Positions 1 through 8,666 of a DNA stretch of 64,000 nt are shown piece after piece. Under the pieces are notes generated by a model. It searched no databases. It had not been told where the DNA came from and saw only the letters and a program-made list of their open reading frames with translations. The translations under genes and the position numbers were made by a program. The DNA is taken from contig NZ_LT670848.1 in assembly GCF_900142975.1 (NCBI RefSeq), positions 3,844,001-3,908,000 on the forward strand, given 5' to 3'. Source of the DNA: Salegentibacter salegens (GTDB taxonomy: Bacteria; Bacteroidota; Bacteroidia; Flavobacteriales; Flavobacteriaceae). Numbering within the stretch: the stretch's first letter is position 1; every line of letters begins with the position of its first letter.

Positions 1-1326
1 ATAAAAGATATGGCCGGGCTGCTAAAACCTTACGCCGCCGGCGAGTTGGTTTCCGCATTAAAATCAGAGATCAATATTCCGGTGCATTTGCATACTCACG
101 ATACTTCTTCCATACAATCAGCTACTTATTTAAAAGCCATAGAAGCCGGGGTAGATGTGGTAGATGTTGCGCTGGGTGGACTTTCCGGACTTACCTCGCA
201 GCCTAATTTTAATTCCCTGGTGGAAATGACGAAATCTGGCGAGCGTAAAGCCGATTTCAATATGGAGAAACTCAATGAATATTCGCATTATTGGGAAGCG
301 GTAAGAAAGTATTATTTCCCATTTGAAAGCGGACTTAAAGCCGGAACTGCCGATGTTTATAAACACGAAATTCCTGGCGGGCAGTATTCCAACCTTAAAC
401 CACAAGCCGAATCTTTAGGGTTGGCTTCCAGGTTTCACGAGATCACCGCGATGTATTCTAAGGTGAATAAACTATTTGGCGATATTATTAAAGTGACGCC
501 AAGTAGTAAGGTGGTGGGCGATATGGCGCAGTACCTGGTGAGTAATAATTTGAGTATAGAAGATGTAATGGAAAAAGGCGAAAACCTTTCTTTTCCGCAA
601 TCGGTGGTAAACTTTTTTAAAGGCGATCTTGGTCAGCCTTATGGCGGTTTTCCTGCTGAGCTGCAAAAGATCATCTTAAAAGATCAAAAACCTTATACCG
701 ACAGGCCTAATGCACATTTAGAACCCATAGATTTTGAAAAGGAATTCAAGGAATTCTGCGATATTTTCAAGGAAGGGATGGGCCGAAAACTGGAAATGAC
801 AGATTTCCTTTCGTATAAATTATATCCAAAGGTGTTTACCGAATATTTTAATCATTATAGAAAATTCGGGGAAGTAATGAATATTCCCACTCCTAATTTT
901 TTCTACGGAATGCAACCCGGCGAAGAGATCACGGTTGAAATGGATAAAGGGAAAATTCTGCTTATAGAATTCCAATCGGTGGGAACTGCAGATGAAGACG
1001 GACTCGTAGATGCATTCTTTAAAGTAAATGGCCAGACCAGAACAGTAAAAATTCAGGATAAATCGGTTAAGGTTGAAAAAGTGGTTCATCAAAAGATTGA
1101 TAAATCGAACGATAAGGAAGTCGGTGCACCTATTCAGGGCTCTATTTCTTCGGTTTTAGTGGAAAAAGGACAAAAAGTTAAAAAGAACGAACCTTTATTT
1201 GTGATTGAAGCTATGAAAATGGAAACCACGATCACCGCTACTAAAGAAGGCGAAATAGATGAAATAATCCATAAAGAAGGCACCATGGTTTTTGCTGATG
1301 ATTTGGTGATTAAACTTAAAGACTAG
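1..1326 (+). CDS. pyc: Pyruvate carboxylase, C-terminal part (5' end outside window)
   Basis: Biotin-dependent carboxylation of pyruvate to oxaloacetate (anaplerosis). The frame is open from base 1 and begins inside the conserved carboxyltransferase motif KDMAGLLKP, so the biotin carboxylase domain and the start lie outside the window. Visible in order: the end of the carboxyltransferase TIM barrel (LHTHDTSS, then GLTSQPN), the conserved PYC/OADA domain, and a C-terminal biotinyl domain with EAMKME, the biotinylated Lys codon at 1216-1218. It ends 31 residues past that motif, normal for a biotinyl domain. An oxaloacetate decarboxylase alpha subunit shares these domains, but the 'MAGLLKP' context and spacing favour pyruvate carboxylase. 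High confidence in family. Confidence 0.9.
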   Translation: MKDMAGLLKPYAAGELVSALKSEINIPVHLHTHDTSSIQSATYLKAIEAGVDVVDVALGGLSGLTSQPNFNSLVEMTKSGERKADFNMEKLNEYSHYWEAVRKYYFPFESGLKAGTADVYKHEIPGGQYSNLKPQAESLGLASRFHEITAMYSKVNKLFGDIIKVTPSSKVVGDMAQYLVSNNLSIEDVMEKGENLSFPQSVVNFFKGDLGQPYGGFPAELQKIILKDQKPYTDRPNAHLEPIDFEKEFKEFCDIFKEGMGRKLEMTDFLSYKLYPKVFTEYFNHYRKFGEVMNIPTPNFFYGMQPGEEITVEMDKGKILLIEFQSVGTADEDGLVDAFFKVNGQTRTVKIQDKSVKVEKVVHQKIDKSNDKEVGAPIQGSISSVLVEKGQKVKKNEPLFVIEAMKMETTITATKEGEIDEIIHKEGTMVFADDLVIKLKD

Positions 1327-1371
1327 GCTGAATTTATATTCAATTTAAATTCCTTTTTCGCAGAATATGTA

Positions 1372-1515
1372 GTCAAAACCTCGAGATTCAGAAAGTCCGA
1401 TTTTTCATCGGATTTTCGCGGGGTTTTGACTACGGTTTTTGGCATTTTCGCCAAAAAATTCCTTGAAAAAGGCGTCTTTTTCTTTGCTTCGTTTCTTTTG
1501 GACGAGCAAAAGAAA
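1372..1515. repeat. Intergenic element with three consecutive hairpins
   Basis: Three inverted repeats follow each other: an outer stem GTCAAAACC (1372-1380) with GGTTTTGAC (1422-1430) enclosing TCCGAT/ATCGGA (1396-1401/1407-1412); TTTTTGGC/GCCAAAAA (1436-1443/1450-1457); and TTTCTTTTG/CAAAAGAAA (1492-1500/1507-1515). A 96-codon minus-strand frame crosses it, but its Lys/Arg-rich product follows the stems, so I treat it as non-coding. It may act as terminator for pyc or be a dispersed element. Confidence 0.6.
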
Positions 1516-1595
1516 TGAAGGGCAGATACAACCAAACAGCTTTTATGACGAAAGATTAAAAAATAACCATAAACCAACGTAAAAAGCGAAGCACA

Positions 1596-2255
1596 ATGTT
1601 TCACCACACACATCCCTATAAACCTTTTATTCCGGAAAACGCAACAAAACTAATTGTAGGAACATTACCGCCTCCAAGATTTACGAAAGGGGAATTTAAG
1701 GAAGGTGATGTTAATTTTTGCTACGGTAGCCGCGACGGACTTTTATGGCTCGTGCTGGATAATATTTTCGAGCTGGACCTTAAATTTGAAACCACAGAAG
1801 AAGCGGTAAAACAACGTAAAGAGTTTTTAAAAGAAAGAGGGATAGGAATCTGTGATATGGTAGAAAGCAGTAGGAGGGAAAAGGTAGATGCTTCCGATCT
1901 TGGGATGCAGGAAGTAGAACTTAGGGATATGATAGGGATTTTAGAAGAAAATCCGAATATAGAAACCCTGCTTTTTACCGGCGGAAATTCCAAAAATGGT
2001 CCTGAATATTTTTTCCGAAGGCATTTAAAGCAAATTGAAAGTGATATCCGTTTAAAAGTAATTTCCAACGAAGTTCCGCGGGTTCACCAGTTTGTTCTGA
2101 ATGGCCGACTCATAAAAACAGTCTCTCTAACCGCGCCTTCGGGTTCGGCCAATCGTGCTATTGGAAGTATGGAGCTTTACAAACAACTAAAACAAAAAGA
2201 TAAGGATTTTAATACCATAGATTTTAGGGTAATGCAGTATAGGGAGTGGTTTTAA
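1596..2255 (+). CDS. Uracil-DNA glycosylase superfamily-like protein
   Basis: 219 residues resembling the uracil/hypoxanthine-DNA glycosylase fold. The N-terminal KLIVGTLPPPRF resembles the VGTxPG-type motif I of these enzymes, and the C-terminal TAPSGSANRAIGS looks like the motif II loop (PSxSPAN). In between are GICDMVESSRR and LLFTGGNS, which fit the central strands. If correct it would excise a damaged or deaminated base in the cytoplasm. It stands alone between two repeat-rich gaps, with no operon partner. The ATG at 1596 gives the full N-terminal strand. The family match rests on motif resemblance; substrate is unknown. Confidence 0.6.
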   Translation: MFHHTHPYKPFIPENATKLIVGTLPPPRFTKGEFKEGDVNFCYGSRDGLLWLVLDNIFELDLKFETTEEAVKQRKEFLKERGIGICDMVESSRREKVDASDLGMQEVELRDMIGILEENPNIETLLFTGGNSKNGPEYFFRRHLKQIESDIRLKVISNEVPRVHQFVLNGRLIKTVSLTAPSGSANRAIGSMELYKQLKQKDKDFNTIDFRVMQYREWF

Positions 2256-2570
2256 ATTTTACGATTTTAACGTCATGCTGTCCCGAAGCTTCGGAATGGA
2301 TCCAGGATCTAACATGAACCGAAAATTTTCACTTTAATTACTCTCGTCATGCTGAACTTGTTGCAGCATCTAGCATGTTTAAAAATGTAAACTTGATTTC
2401 ATCTTAGATCCCGAAATAAATTCGTGGTGACGAATTCAATGTCATCCTGAACTGGTTTCAGGATCTAACATGATTGAAATCACAATTACTTATACCCTAA
2501 ATGAAAAATCGAGCCAGATTTCGAAATAATTTAGAAAGAAAAACTTATAAATTTCGTTTGTAAAATAACC
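2256..2570. repeat. Gap with four copies of the CTGAAC-type palindromic repeat
   Basis: No gene seen. Four variants of the dispersed family with core GTCATCCTGAAC..GTTTCAGGATCTAA occur: 2271-2316, 2345-2377, 2403-2432 (opposite orientation) and 2441-2472. Each is an imperfect palindrome, so transcripts would form short hairpins. Copies differ by paired changes (for example CTGAAC..GTTCAG with CAGCATC), which keeps the stem. Confidence 0.75.
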
Positions 2571-2583
2571 TTAGTAAAAACAA

Positions 2584-2625
2584 AAACCCTGAATCTAAAA
2601 GTATAAACTTTTAAATTCAGGGTTT
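2584..2625 (-). terminator. Terminator of the THX transcript
   Basis: The stem CCCTGAAT..ATTCAGGG, with CTAAAAGT/ACTTTTAA nearly continuing it, lies 22 bases past the THX stop. On the minus strand it is followed by a T-rich run (TTTTTGTTTTTAC). Confidence 0.75.
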
Positions 2626-2646
2626 CCAGACGTAGTCAACTTAAAA

Positions 2647-2781
2647 CTACTGTAACTCTTTCTTTTCCTGCTCGGCCATGGTGGTTGGTTTCACCTTAAA
2701 CTTTTTACGTTTAGGGCGCAATTTTCCATGTGTACCGATAGCAATTTTTCCTCGTTTCGTTTTTTTGTCTCCACGTCCCAT
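2647..2781 (-). CDS. 30S ribosomal protein THX
   Basis: 44 residues, strongly basic, beginning MGRGDKKTKRGKI and continuing GTHGKLRPKRKKFKVK. This is the signature of the small THX/S31 family that sits at the top of the 30S head. Only the last ten residues (MAEQEKKELQ) are acidic. It starts 3 bases after the stop of the small upstream gene, so the two are almost certainly co-transcribed, and a terminator follows at 2584-2625. The plus-strand frames over this region are antisense shadows. Confidence 0.85.
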   Translation of the reverse strand: MGRGDKKTKRGKIAIGTHGKLRPKRKKFKVKPTTMAEQEKKELQ

Positions 2782-2784
2782 AAA

Positions 2785-2937
2785 TTACTTTTTGTTTTGT
2801 TGGTCTTTTATGGTTTTTTCATCGATATCCACCTCGTTGGTCTGTTTATCAGTTTTCCCGGTTGGATTGGTTGGATTAGTCTGATCTTTATCTCTCTTCC
2901 TTTTATTATCTTCAATTGGCCCTCCCATAATTATCAT
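2785..2937 (-). CDS. Small hydrophilic hypothetical protein upstream of THX
   Basis: 50 residues (47 if the in-frame ATG at 2928 is used), nearly all polar and charged, with an internal NPTNPTGKTDKQTN stretch. No domain recognised; probably disordered. Support for it being real: clean start and stop, the same strand, a 3-base gap to the THX start, and typical low-GC codon use. An AGGTGA-like sequence lies about ten bases before the first ATG. Function unknown. Confidence 0.5.
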   Translation of the reverse strand: MIIMGGPIEDNKRKRDKDQTNPTNPTGKTDKQTNEVDIDEKTIKDQQNKK

Positions 2938-3005
2938 TTTTTGGTTCACCTACTAAGATAAGAAATGAGAACCTAAAAAGCTCCCAAGAGCATGTTAGAA
3001 TTTGG

Positions 3006-3773
3006 TTAAACCGGCCTGATGCTTTTCACAAAGTCAGCTATATTATTTTTTCCATCAGCGTTGAGGTGTTTAATAAAAGCCGAACCAATAATAGCTCCCT
3101 TAGCATACTGAGTCGCCTGCTGAAAACTTTCGGCATCACTAATTCCAAAACCAACCACCTGCGGATTTTTGAGTTGCATATCGCTCACTCTTTTAAAATA
3201 TTTTTTGGTTTCATCGCCAAAACCACTGGTAGAACCGGTCACGCTCGCAGAACTTACCATATAGATAAACCCGTTAGAAACTGAATCTATAAATCGAATA
3301 CGCTCCTCGGAAGTTTGCGGCGTTATCAGGAAAATATTCTGAAGTCCGTTTTCCTCGAAAATCGATTTATATTCTTCATTATACACATCTACCGGGAGAT
3401 CTGGTATTATAAGTCCGTCAATGCCAGTTTCAGCGCATTTTTTACAGAATTTCTCCACGCCATACTGAAGAATAGGATTAAAATATCCCATAATAATCAG
3501 CGGGATTTCTACAGACTCCCGAATTCCTTTCAGCTGATCAAAGAGTCTAATGGTAGTCATTCCACTTTTTAGCGCTTTGGTAGAACTCTTCTGGATAGTT
3601 GGACCATCCGCCAGCGGATCGCTAAATGGCAAACCGATTTCAATAAAATCTACCCCGTTTTTTTCTAAATCCTGAATAATGGAAATTGTATCTTCAGGTT
3701 CAGGATAACCAGCTGTAAAATAGATAGAAAGCATCTTTTGCTCTTCCTGAAGTTTTTTATTTATTCTGTTCAT
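3006..3773 (-). CDS. trpA: Tryptophan synthase alpha chain
   Basis: Cleaves indole-3-glycerol phosphate to indole and glyceraldehyde-3-phosphate, passing indole to TrpB. 255 residues, a full TIM barrel. The motif FIEIGLPFSDPLADGPTIQ places the catalytic acids at Glu45 and Asp56 (Glu49/Asp60 in E. coli). Near the C-terminus GFGISDAESF and GAIIGSAFI form the phosphate site. Last gene of the trp operon; separated from trpB by 266 bases of repeats. The start is the only ATG giving the full first strand. Confidence 0.96.
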   Translation of the reverse strand: MNRINKKLQEEQKMLSIYFTAGYPEPEDTISIIQDLEKNGVDFIEIGLPFSDPLADGPTIQKSSTKALKSGMTTIRLFDQLKGIRESVEIPLIIMGYFNPILQYGVEKFCKKCAETGIDGLIIPDLPVDVYNEEYKSIFEENGLQNIFLITPQTSEERIRFIDSVSNGFIYMVSSASVTGSTSGFGDETKKYFKRVSDMQLKNPQVVGFGISDAESFQQATQYAKGAIIGSAFIKHLNADGKNNIADFVKSIRPV

Positions 3774-4039
3774 TTCTATTTATTTGTCATTGCGAGGGCA
3801 GTGCCCGCGGCAATCTTTTTATTTTTACGTCATTCTGATTTCTATTTCAGAATCTAATTTGTTAGAATTTTCAGGGCATAAATTTTACCTAACTTTCAAA
3901 TCACACTCATCTTAGAACCTGAAACAAGTTCAGGTTGACGGTTAATTTTTATTTTTACTCCGTTTGCGAGGGTATCGCCTTTGGTAATCTTTTCAAACTT
4001 TTAGACCTCACAGGTTTTGGAAACCTGTGAGGTCTTATG
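3774..4039. repeat. trpB-trpA gap: repeat cluster
   Basis: Copies seen: a TCATTGCGAG..GCAATCT type repeat at 3785-3816; CTGAAC-type repeats at 3828-3862 and, inverted, 3911-3940; a second TTGCGAGG..GTAATCT copy at 3963-3991; and a perfect 15-bp stem with a 3-base loop (AGACCTCACAGGTTT, 4003-4017, with 4021-4035) directly after the trpB stop. That stem lacks a T run on the minus strand, so it is not obviously a terminator, but it could damp expression of trpA or protect the upstream mRNA. Confidence 0.75.
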
Positions 4040-5221
4040 CTAAAGATCAAAATAATCAATATACGTACTCAAATCCTTGTCGCCACGACCTGAAAGATTG
4101 ATCACTACTACATCGTCTTTTTTAAACTTTCGGTCTTCAAAAATCGCCAGGGCATGAGAGGTTTCAATAGCAGGTATAATCCCTTCCAGTTTTGCAAGTT
4201 CCAGGCCGGCATCCATTGCAGCTTTATCGGTTATGGAAATAAACTCTCCACGGCCACTTCTAAATAAGTTGGCGTGCATTGGCCCCACACCCGGATAATC
4301 GAGTCCCGCGGAAATAGAATAAGGCTCAGTAATTTGCCCGTCGTCGGTTTGCATCAGTAGCGTTTTACTGCCGTGAATAATACCTTCTTTCCCCAAAGCA
4401 GAAGTCGCGGCACTTTCACCACTTTGTATGCCTTTTCCGGCTGCTTCTACCGCAATAATCCCCACATCTGGATTGTCTAAATAATGGAAATAAGCACCAG
4501 CGGCGTTACTTCCGCCACCTACGCAAGCCACTACATAATCAGGATTTTCACGATTCTCTTTTTCCTTCAACTGAATTTTAATTTCCTCCGAAATCACTGC
4601 CTGAAATCTCGCTACCATATCAGGGTAGGGATGAGGCCCAACCACAGAACCAATAATATAATGTGTATCTAGTGGGTTGTTAATCCAATCTCGAATCGCT
4701 TCGTTGGTGGCATCTTTTAAAGTTCGACTACCTGATTTTGCCGGAACCACTTTGGCTCCAAGCATTTTCATTCGGGCTACGTTTGGCGCCTGGCGTTCAA
4801 TATCAACCTCGCCCATATAAACGATACACTCAATGCCCATAAGCGCGCAAACAGTAGCGGTAGCAACGCCATGCTGTCCGGCACCGGTCTCAGCGATAAT
4901 TCGGTCTTTGCCAAGGCGTTTTGCCATTAGAATTTGCCCCACGGTATTGTTCACTTTATGCGCACCGGTATGGCAAAGATCTTCGCGTTTTAGGTATATT
5001 TTTGTATTGTATTTTTCACTAAAACGTTTAGCATAATAAAGCGGAGTTGGACGCCCTACATAATCGCGCAATAGATCCTTAAATTCTTTTTGAAAAGATT
5101 CCTCTTTCATGATATCCAGGTACTGCGAACGCAATTCCTCTACATTTGGATAGAGCATTTCGGGAATAAAAGCTCCCCCAAAATCGCCGTAATATCCTTT
5201 TTCGTTAGCCTGATAGCTCAT
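4040..5221 (-). CDS. trpB: Tryptophan synthase beta chain
   Basis: PLP enzyme joining indole and serine to make tryptophan, partner of TrpA. 393 residues, typical length. [10 protein letters not shown] holds the PLP-binding Lys89. [10 protein letters not shown] and the phosphate-binding GGGSNA loop (about residue 235) are intact, as is the C-terminal SGRGDKD motif near the pyridine nitrogen. Belongs to the TrpB1 type. In the trp operon, between trpF and trpA. Confidence 0.97.
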   Translation of the reverse strand: MSYQANEKGYYGDFGGAFIPEMLYPNVEELRSQYLDIMKEESFQKEFKDLLRDYVGRPTPLYYAKRFSEKYNTKIYLKREDLCHTGAHKVNNTVGQILMAKRLGKDRIIAETGAGQHGVATATVCALMGIECIVYMGEVDIERQAPNVARMKMLGAKVVPAKSGSRTLKDATNEAIRDWINNPLDTHYIIGSVVGPHPYPDMVARFQAVISEEIKIQLKEKENRENPDYVVACVGGGSNAAGAYFHYLDNPDVGIIAVEAAGKGIQSGESAATSALGKEGIIHGSKTLLMQTDDGQITEPYSISAGLDYPGVGPMHANLFRSGRGEFISITDKAAMDAGLELAKLEGIIPAIETSHALAIFEDRKFKKDDVVVINLSGRGDKDLSTYIDYFDL

Positions 5222-5702
5222 TTTTATTTGTTTTATTTAGCGCCACAAGTGCACTATTTTTTTATAATTTTTGCAACCTCCTGAACCTAGAACCTGAAAC
5301 AAGTTCAGGTTGACGATCAATTTTTAATCTTTCTTGCGAGGGCATCGCCCTTAACAGTTTTTAGTATTTTTCTTTCGTCATTCTGAATTCATTTCAGAAT
5401 CTAACTTGTTTTGATCCTTTTACCACAAATACACTAATATTTTTCTATTTTATTACTGTATTTTGTTTCTAGGGGAAAACGATTTGATCTTTTAAAATCA
5501 TACCTACAAGGTTTTGGAAACCTTGCAGGAGTTTTTATTTCGTTTTCGAATTCACTAATTTTTATCTAATCATTGCGAGGACAGGGCCCTTAGCAGTTTT
5601 AGTGTTTTTCTTTCGTCATTCTGAATTCATTTCAGAATCTAAGTTGTTTTAATTCCAAACTCCAAACTGATAAACCAAAACAGACAACCGATAACTGACA
5701 AC
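5222..5702. repeat. trpF-trpB gap (481 bases): duplicated repeat block
   Basis: No gene. Two nearly identical blocks, about 5333-5415 and 5573-5653, each combine a TTGCGAGG..CCCTTA..CAG repeat with a CTTTCGTCATTCTGAATTC..TCAGAATCTAA repeat. An extra inverted CTGAAAC copy lies at 5287-5314. A CTACAAGGTTT/AAACCTTGCAG hairpin (5504-5528) separates the blocks. The pairing of two repeat types in a fixed order suggests the block was copied as a unit. Confidence 0.7.
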
Positions 5703-6350
5703 TCAAAACCGTTTTCTAAACTCTTTCAGTTTATCAACATTTTTAAAACCAGCTTCCTCTTCAAATTTACTATTTACATCTATGGCATAAAGCAAATTTC
5801 CCTTTCCATTTTCTTCAAAATAAGCTTTTAGTTTTTTAATAGCTTCAACTTCCTCCGGTCCAATTCCCCCACTGAGGAAAAAAGGTTTTTCTGAAGGATA
5901 TTCTTTTAAAATCTCCCAGTTGAAAGTGATCCCATTTCCGCCTTTGTTTTTTCCTTTAGTGTCAAAAAGAAAATAATCTACTACAGCTTCATATTCCTCT
6001 AAACGCTCAAAATCAAAATCGTCTTTTACCGAAAAAACTTTTATAATTTCCACCTCGGTTTCGATCAACAGGGTTTTTAATTCAGCGCAAAAAGCCGCGC
6101 TTTCATCCCCGTGCAATTGAATCGCATTAAGATCGTGTTTCTTGATTTTTTCAAGGATCAAGTCGATTTCTTCATTTACAAAAACACCGGTTTTCTTTAT
6201 TGCCAAAGAAATCTCCGGGATTTCAGCATCAAAATTTCTTGGGGTTTTTTCATAAAAGATAAAACCCATATAGTCAGGCTGAAGTTTTGCAACTTCGCTG
6301 ATATTTTCGGGATGTTTCATCCCACAGATTTTGAGTTTTAAGTTTTTCAT
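5703..6350 (-). CDS. trpF: Phosphoribosylanthranilate isomerase
   Basis: Amadori rearrangement of N-(5'-phosphoribosyl)anthranilate. About 215 residues. LKICGMKHPENI near the N-terminus holds the general-base Cys; IQLHGDE, then DYFLFDTKGKNKGGNG with the catalytic Asp, and FFLSGGIGPEEV complete the barrel. I start at the ATG at 6350 because the preceding eight codons (from 6374) are not part of the family and the first strand begins at KLKICG. TrpF is free-standing here, not fused to TrpC. Confidence 0.93.
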   Translation of the reverse strand: MKNLKLKICGMKHPENISEVAKLQPDYMGFIFYEKTPRNFDAEIPEISLAIKKTGVFVNEEIDLILEKIKKHDLNAIQLHGDESAAFCAELKTLLIETEVEIIKVFSVKDDFDFERLEEYEAVVDYFLFDTKGKNKGGNGITFNWEILKEYPSEKPFFLSGGIGPEEVEAIKKLKAYFEENGKGNLLYAIDVNSKFEEEAGFKNVDKLKEFRKRF

Positions 6351-6406
6351 TCTTAGCATTCTTTTATTACCCACCTTAACTTCGGGATTACTGAAAGTCT
6401 ATTAAA

Positions 6407-6485
6407 CGTCATCCTGAATTTATTTCAGGATCTAAGTTATTGATAATCCAAATTTGTTAGAAGCTGAAACAAGTTCAGCTTGACG
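6407..6485. repeat. trpC-trpF gap: two CTGAAC-type repeats
   Basis: CGTCATCCTGAATT..TCAGGATCTAAG at 6407-6436 and an inverted AGAAGCTGAAAC..TTCAGCTTGACG at 6457-6485. The facing copies could pair with each other as well as fold individually. Confidence 0.7.
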
Positions 6486-6519
6486 AAAACCAGACTTTAG
6501 AGATAGCCCAACTATTTTA

Positions 6520-7305
6520 TTACTTGCTCAATTCTTTTACAAACTCAGCCGCAGCTTTTCCGGGATCGTTTGTCTTCATAAAATTCTCCCCGATTAAAAA
6601 GCCTTTATAACCGTATTGCTGTAAATCTTTGATCGCTTCAACCGAGCTAATTCCGCTTTCAGAAACCTTTACAAAATCATCAGGAATTTTCCCCGAAAGC
6701 TCTTTACTTATATCGGTGCTCACTTCAAACGTTTTTAAATTCCGGTTGTTTACGCCTAACATATCCAGACTGGGCAAAATGGATTTTTGTAATTCTTCTT
6801 CGTTATGAACTTCCAGTAATACTTCCAGACCTATACTTTTTGCAAATTCTGAAAGTCTTTTAATTTCTTCCCTTTCCAGCACTGCAGCGATAAGTAAAAT
6901 AACATCGGCACCGTGAGCCCTGGCTTCAAGAAGTTGGTATTCATCAATAATAAATTCCTTTCGCAACAAAGGCATCTTAACCGCAGCACGGGCATAAAGT
7001 AAATCGTCTAAAGATCCGCCGAAATACTTGCCGTCAGTTAGTACTGACATTCCTGATATACCTGCTTCTTCATAACCTTTGGATACGTCTTCCACATTTA
7101 AATCCTGATTGATAACCGATTTTGACGGCGAGCGCCTTTTATGTTCTGCAATAATTCCGGTTTTACTGCTTCTCAATTTTTCGGCTAGAGAAACCGTTTC
7201 GCGCTCAAAAAGCGCAGATTTCTCCAATTGTGAAACGGGAACCACCAGTTTTTTTAAGACCAGTTCTTTATGCTTATCGGCTATTATTTTATCTAGAATG
7301 TTCAT
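6520..7305 (-). CDS. trpC: Indole-3-glycerol phosphate synthase
   Basis: Ring closure of 1-(o-carboxyphenylamino)-1-deoxyribulose-5-phosphate. 261 residues. Signature IIAEHKRRSPSKSVI (catalytic Lys), then VLTDGKYFGG, LLRKEFIIDEYQ (second catalytic Lys), LLEVHNEEEL (Glu), GVNNRNL, SESGI and GFLIGENFM. All positions expected for activity are present. Third from the end of the trp operon. Confidence 0.95.
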   Translation of the reverse strand: MNILDKIIADKHKELVLKKLVVPVSQLEKSALFERETVSLAEKLRSSKTGIIAEHKRRSPSKSVINQDLNVEDVSKGYEEAGISGMSVLTDGKYFGGSLDDLLYARAAVKMPLLRKEFIIDEYQLLEARAHGADVILLIAAVLEREEIKRLSEFAKSIGLEVLLEVHNEEELQKSILPSLDMLGVNNRNLKTFEVSTDISKELSGKIPDDFVKVSESGISSVEAIKDLQQYGYKGFLIGENFMKTNDPGKAAAEFVKELSK

Positions 7306-7544
7306 TTTTTCTGTTGTCTGTTCTCAGTTGTGGGTTTTCCGTTTTTTCCTTCTCGTCATTGCGAAAGCGAAGCCTGTGGCAATCTGTTATTATATTCGTA
7401 ACTCTATTCAAAAGATTGCTTCAGTAGTTCCTCCTTCGCAATGACATTTCTTTTTAAATCTGTCATTGCGAAGATGGCAGCAGCCAGATGCGGCAATCTC
7501 TTCTTCAGTTTGGTGTTTATCATTTGTTACTATTTTACTATAAA
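7306..7544. repeat. trpD-trpC gap: three TCATTGCGA-type repeats
   Basis: Copies at 7354-7386, 7408-7445 (inverted) and 7460-7502. The long plus-strand frames here (one runs from 7441 to 7875) are read through these repeats and antisense to trpD, so they are not called. Confidence 0.7.
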
Positions 7545-8552
7545 CTACACACTCAACCTCTGCAACTTCTCCAATGCTTTTAAAGCCCTACCCGAATTTA
7601 TAGATTCCCGGGCAGTTTCAAAACCTTCTTTGACACTAATTTGTTTTGCGGTGGCGATGGCCATACCGGCGTTGGCGCAAACCACGTTATTTTGTGCATT
7701 GGTGCCTTTCCCTTTTAGAATATTCACAAAGATTTCTGCTGAACTTTCTATAGAACCACCCCCGGCAATATCTTTCTGTTTTAAAGTTTCAACTCCAAAA
7801 TCTTCCGGACTTAACATTCCTTCAGAATTATTGGAAATGGTTTTGGTATTTCCGGTAAGGGAAATTTCATCATAACCATCTAGGGCGTGTAAAATAGTGA
7901 AATTCTTATCGGTGTTCTGGTACAAATAACCATACATTCTGGCGAGTTCCAGGTTAAAAACTCCGACTAACTGATTTTTTGGAAAAGCCGGATTTACCAT
8001 TGGCCCAAGCATATTGAAAAAGGTTTTAACAGCAAGCGACTTTCGAATTGGTGCCACGTTTTTCATCGCCGGGTGGAATAGGGGAGCGTGCAACACACAA
8101 ATTCCGGCTTCAGCGATACATTTTTCCAGAAATCCGGCATCGTTACTAAATTTGATTCCCAGGCTTTCCATAACATTAGAACTTCCGCTAACCGAAGAAA
8201 CTCCGTAGTTTCCGTGTTTCGCCACATTTACTCCCGCTCCTGCCGTAACAAAAGAAGAAGTGGTAGAAATATTAAAAGTATTCTTACCATCGCCCCCGGT
8301 TCCGCAGAGATCAATGGGATTATAAGCGCTTAGATCAATGGCTACACAAAGTTCTAAAAGCGCATCCCGAAAACCTTCCAGTTCTTCTATGGTAATGCTA
8401 CGCATCATATAAACTGTGAGAAATGCAGCGATCTGACTTTCGTTATATTCCCCATTTGAAATACTGAAAAGCGCCTGCTTCGCTTCATCTTTAGAGATGG
8501 TTTCGTGGTTTATGAGTCTGTTTAGTAGTTCTTTCATATCTAATTTTGTCAT
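7545..8552 (-). CDS. trpD: Anthranilate phosphoribosyltransferase
   Basis: Transfers phosphoribose from PRPP to anthranilate. 335 residues. IDLCGTGGDGKNTFNIST is the PRPP/pyrophosphate loop; KHGNYGVSS and GSSNVME form the anthranilate site; VAPIRKSLAVKTFFNMLGP is the second family signature; DGYDEISL contributes the metal-binding Asp-Glu pair. TrpD stands alone here rather than being fused to TrpG as in enterobacteria. Its start lies within repeat DNA. Confidence 0.95.
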   Translation of the reverse strand: MTKLDMKELLNRLINHETISKDEAKQALFSISNGEYNESQIAAFLTVYMMRSITIEELEGFRDALLELCVAIDLSAYNPIDLCGTGGDGKNTFNISTTSSFVTAGAGVNVAKHGNYGVSSVSGSSNVMESLGIKFSNDAGFLEKCIAEAGICVLHAPLFHPAMKNVAPIRKSLAVKTFFNMLGPMVNPAFPKNQLVGVFNLELARMYGYLYQNTDKNFTILHALDGYDEISLTGNTKTISNNSEGMLSPEDFGVETLKQKDIAGGGSIESSAEIFVNILKGKGTNAQNNVVCANAGMAIATAKQISVKEGFETARESINSGRALKALEKLQRLSV

Positions 8553-8666
8553 TCCCGTGAAGACGGGAATCTTTTTAATTGCACTTTGTCACTCCCGCAA
8601 AGGTGGGAGTCTTTTTTAAAACATAAATTTTGTTGCTTAGAGATTTCCGCCTGCGCGGAAATGACT
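8547..8666. repeat. trpG-trpD gap: CCCGCGAAGGCGGG-type repeats
   Basis: GTCATTCCCGTGAAGACGGGAATCT (8549-8573), GTCACTCCCGCAAAGGTGGGAGTCT (8588-8612) and the inverted AGATTTCCGCCTGCGCGGAAATGAC (8641-8665). Each is a strong GC-rich hairpin. The first overlaps the first codons of trpD and the third reaches the trpG stop. Confidence 0.75.

Noticed and set aside
1323..1613. 96-residue minus-strand frame after pyc
   Set aside because: It runs through the triple-hairpin element, is Lys/Arg-rich because of the stems, overlaps the pyc stop and the start of the next gene, and shows no domain.
2678..2961. Two hydrophobic plus-strand frames (68 and 77 residues)
   Set aside because: They are antisense to THX and its small neighbour, whose minus-strand products are recognisable or better organised.
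4003..4035. 15-bp stem after trpB as an intra-operon terminator
   Set aside because: No T run follows on the minus strand; it belongs to a dispersed repeat family. Kept as a repeat.
7441..7875. 144-residue plus-strand frame
   Set aside because: Starts in repeat DNA and is antisense to trpD.
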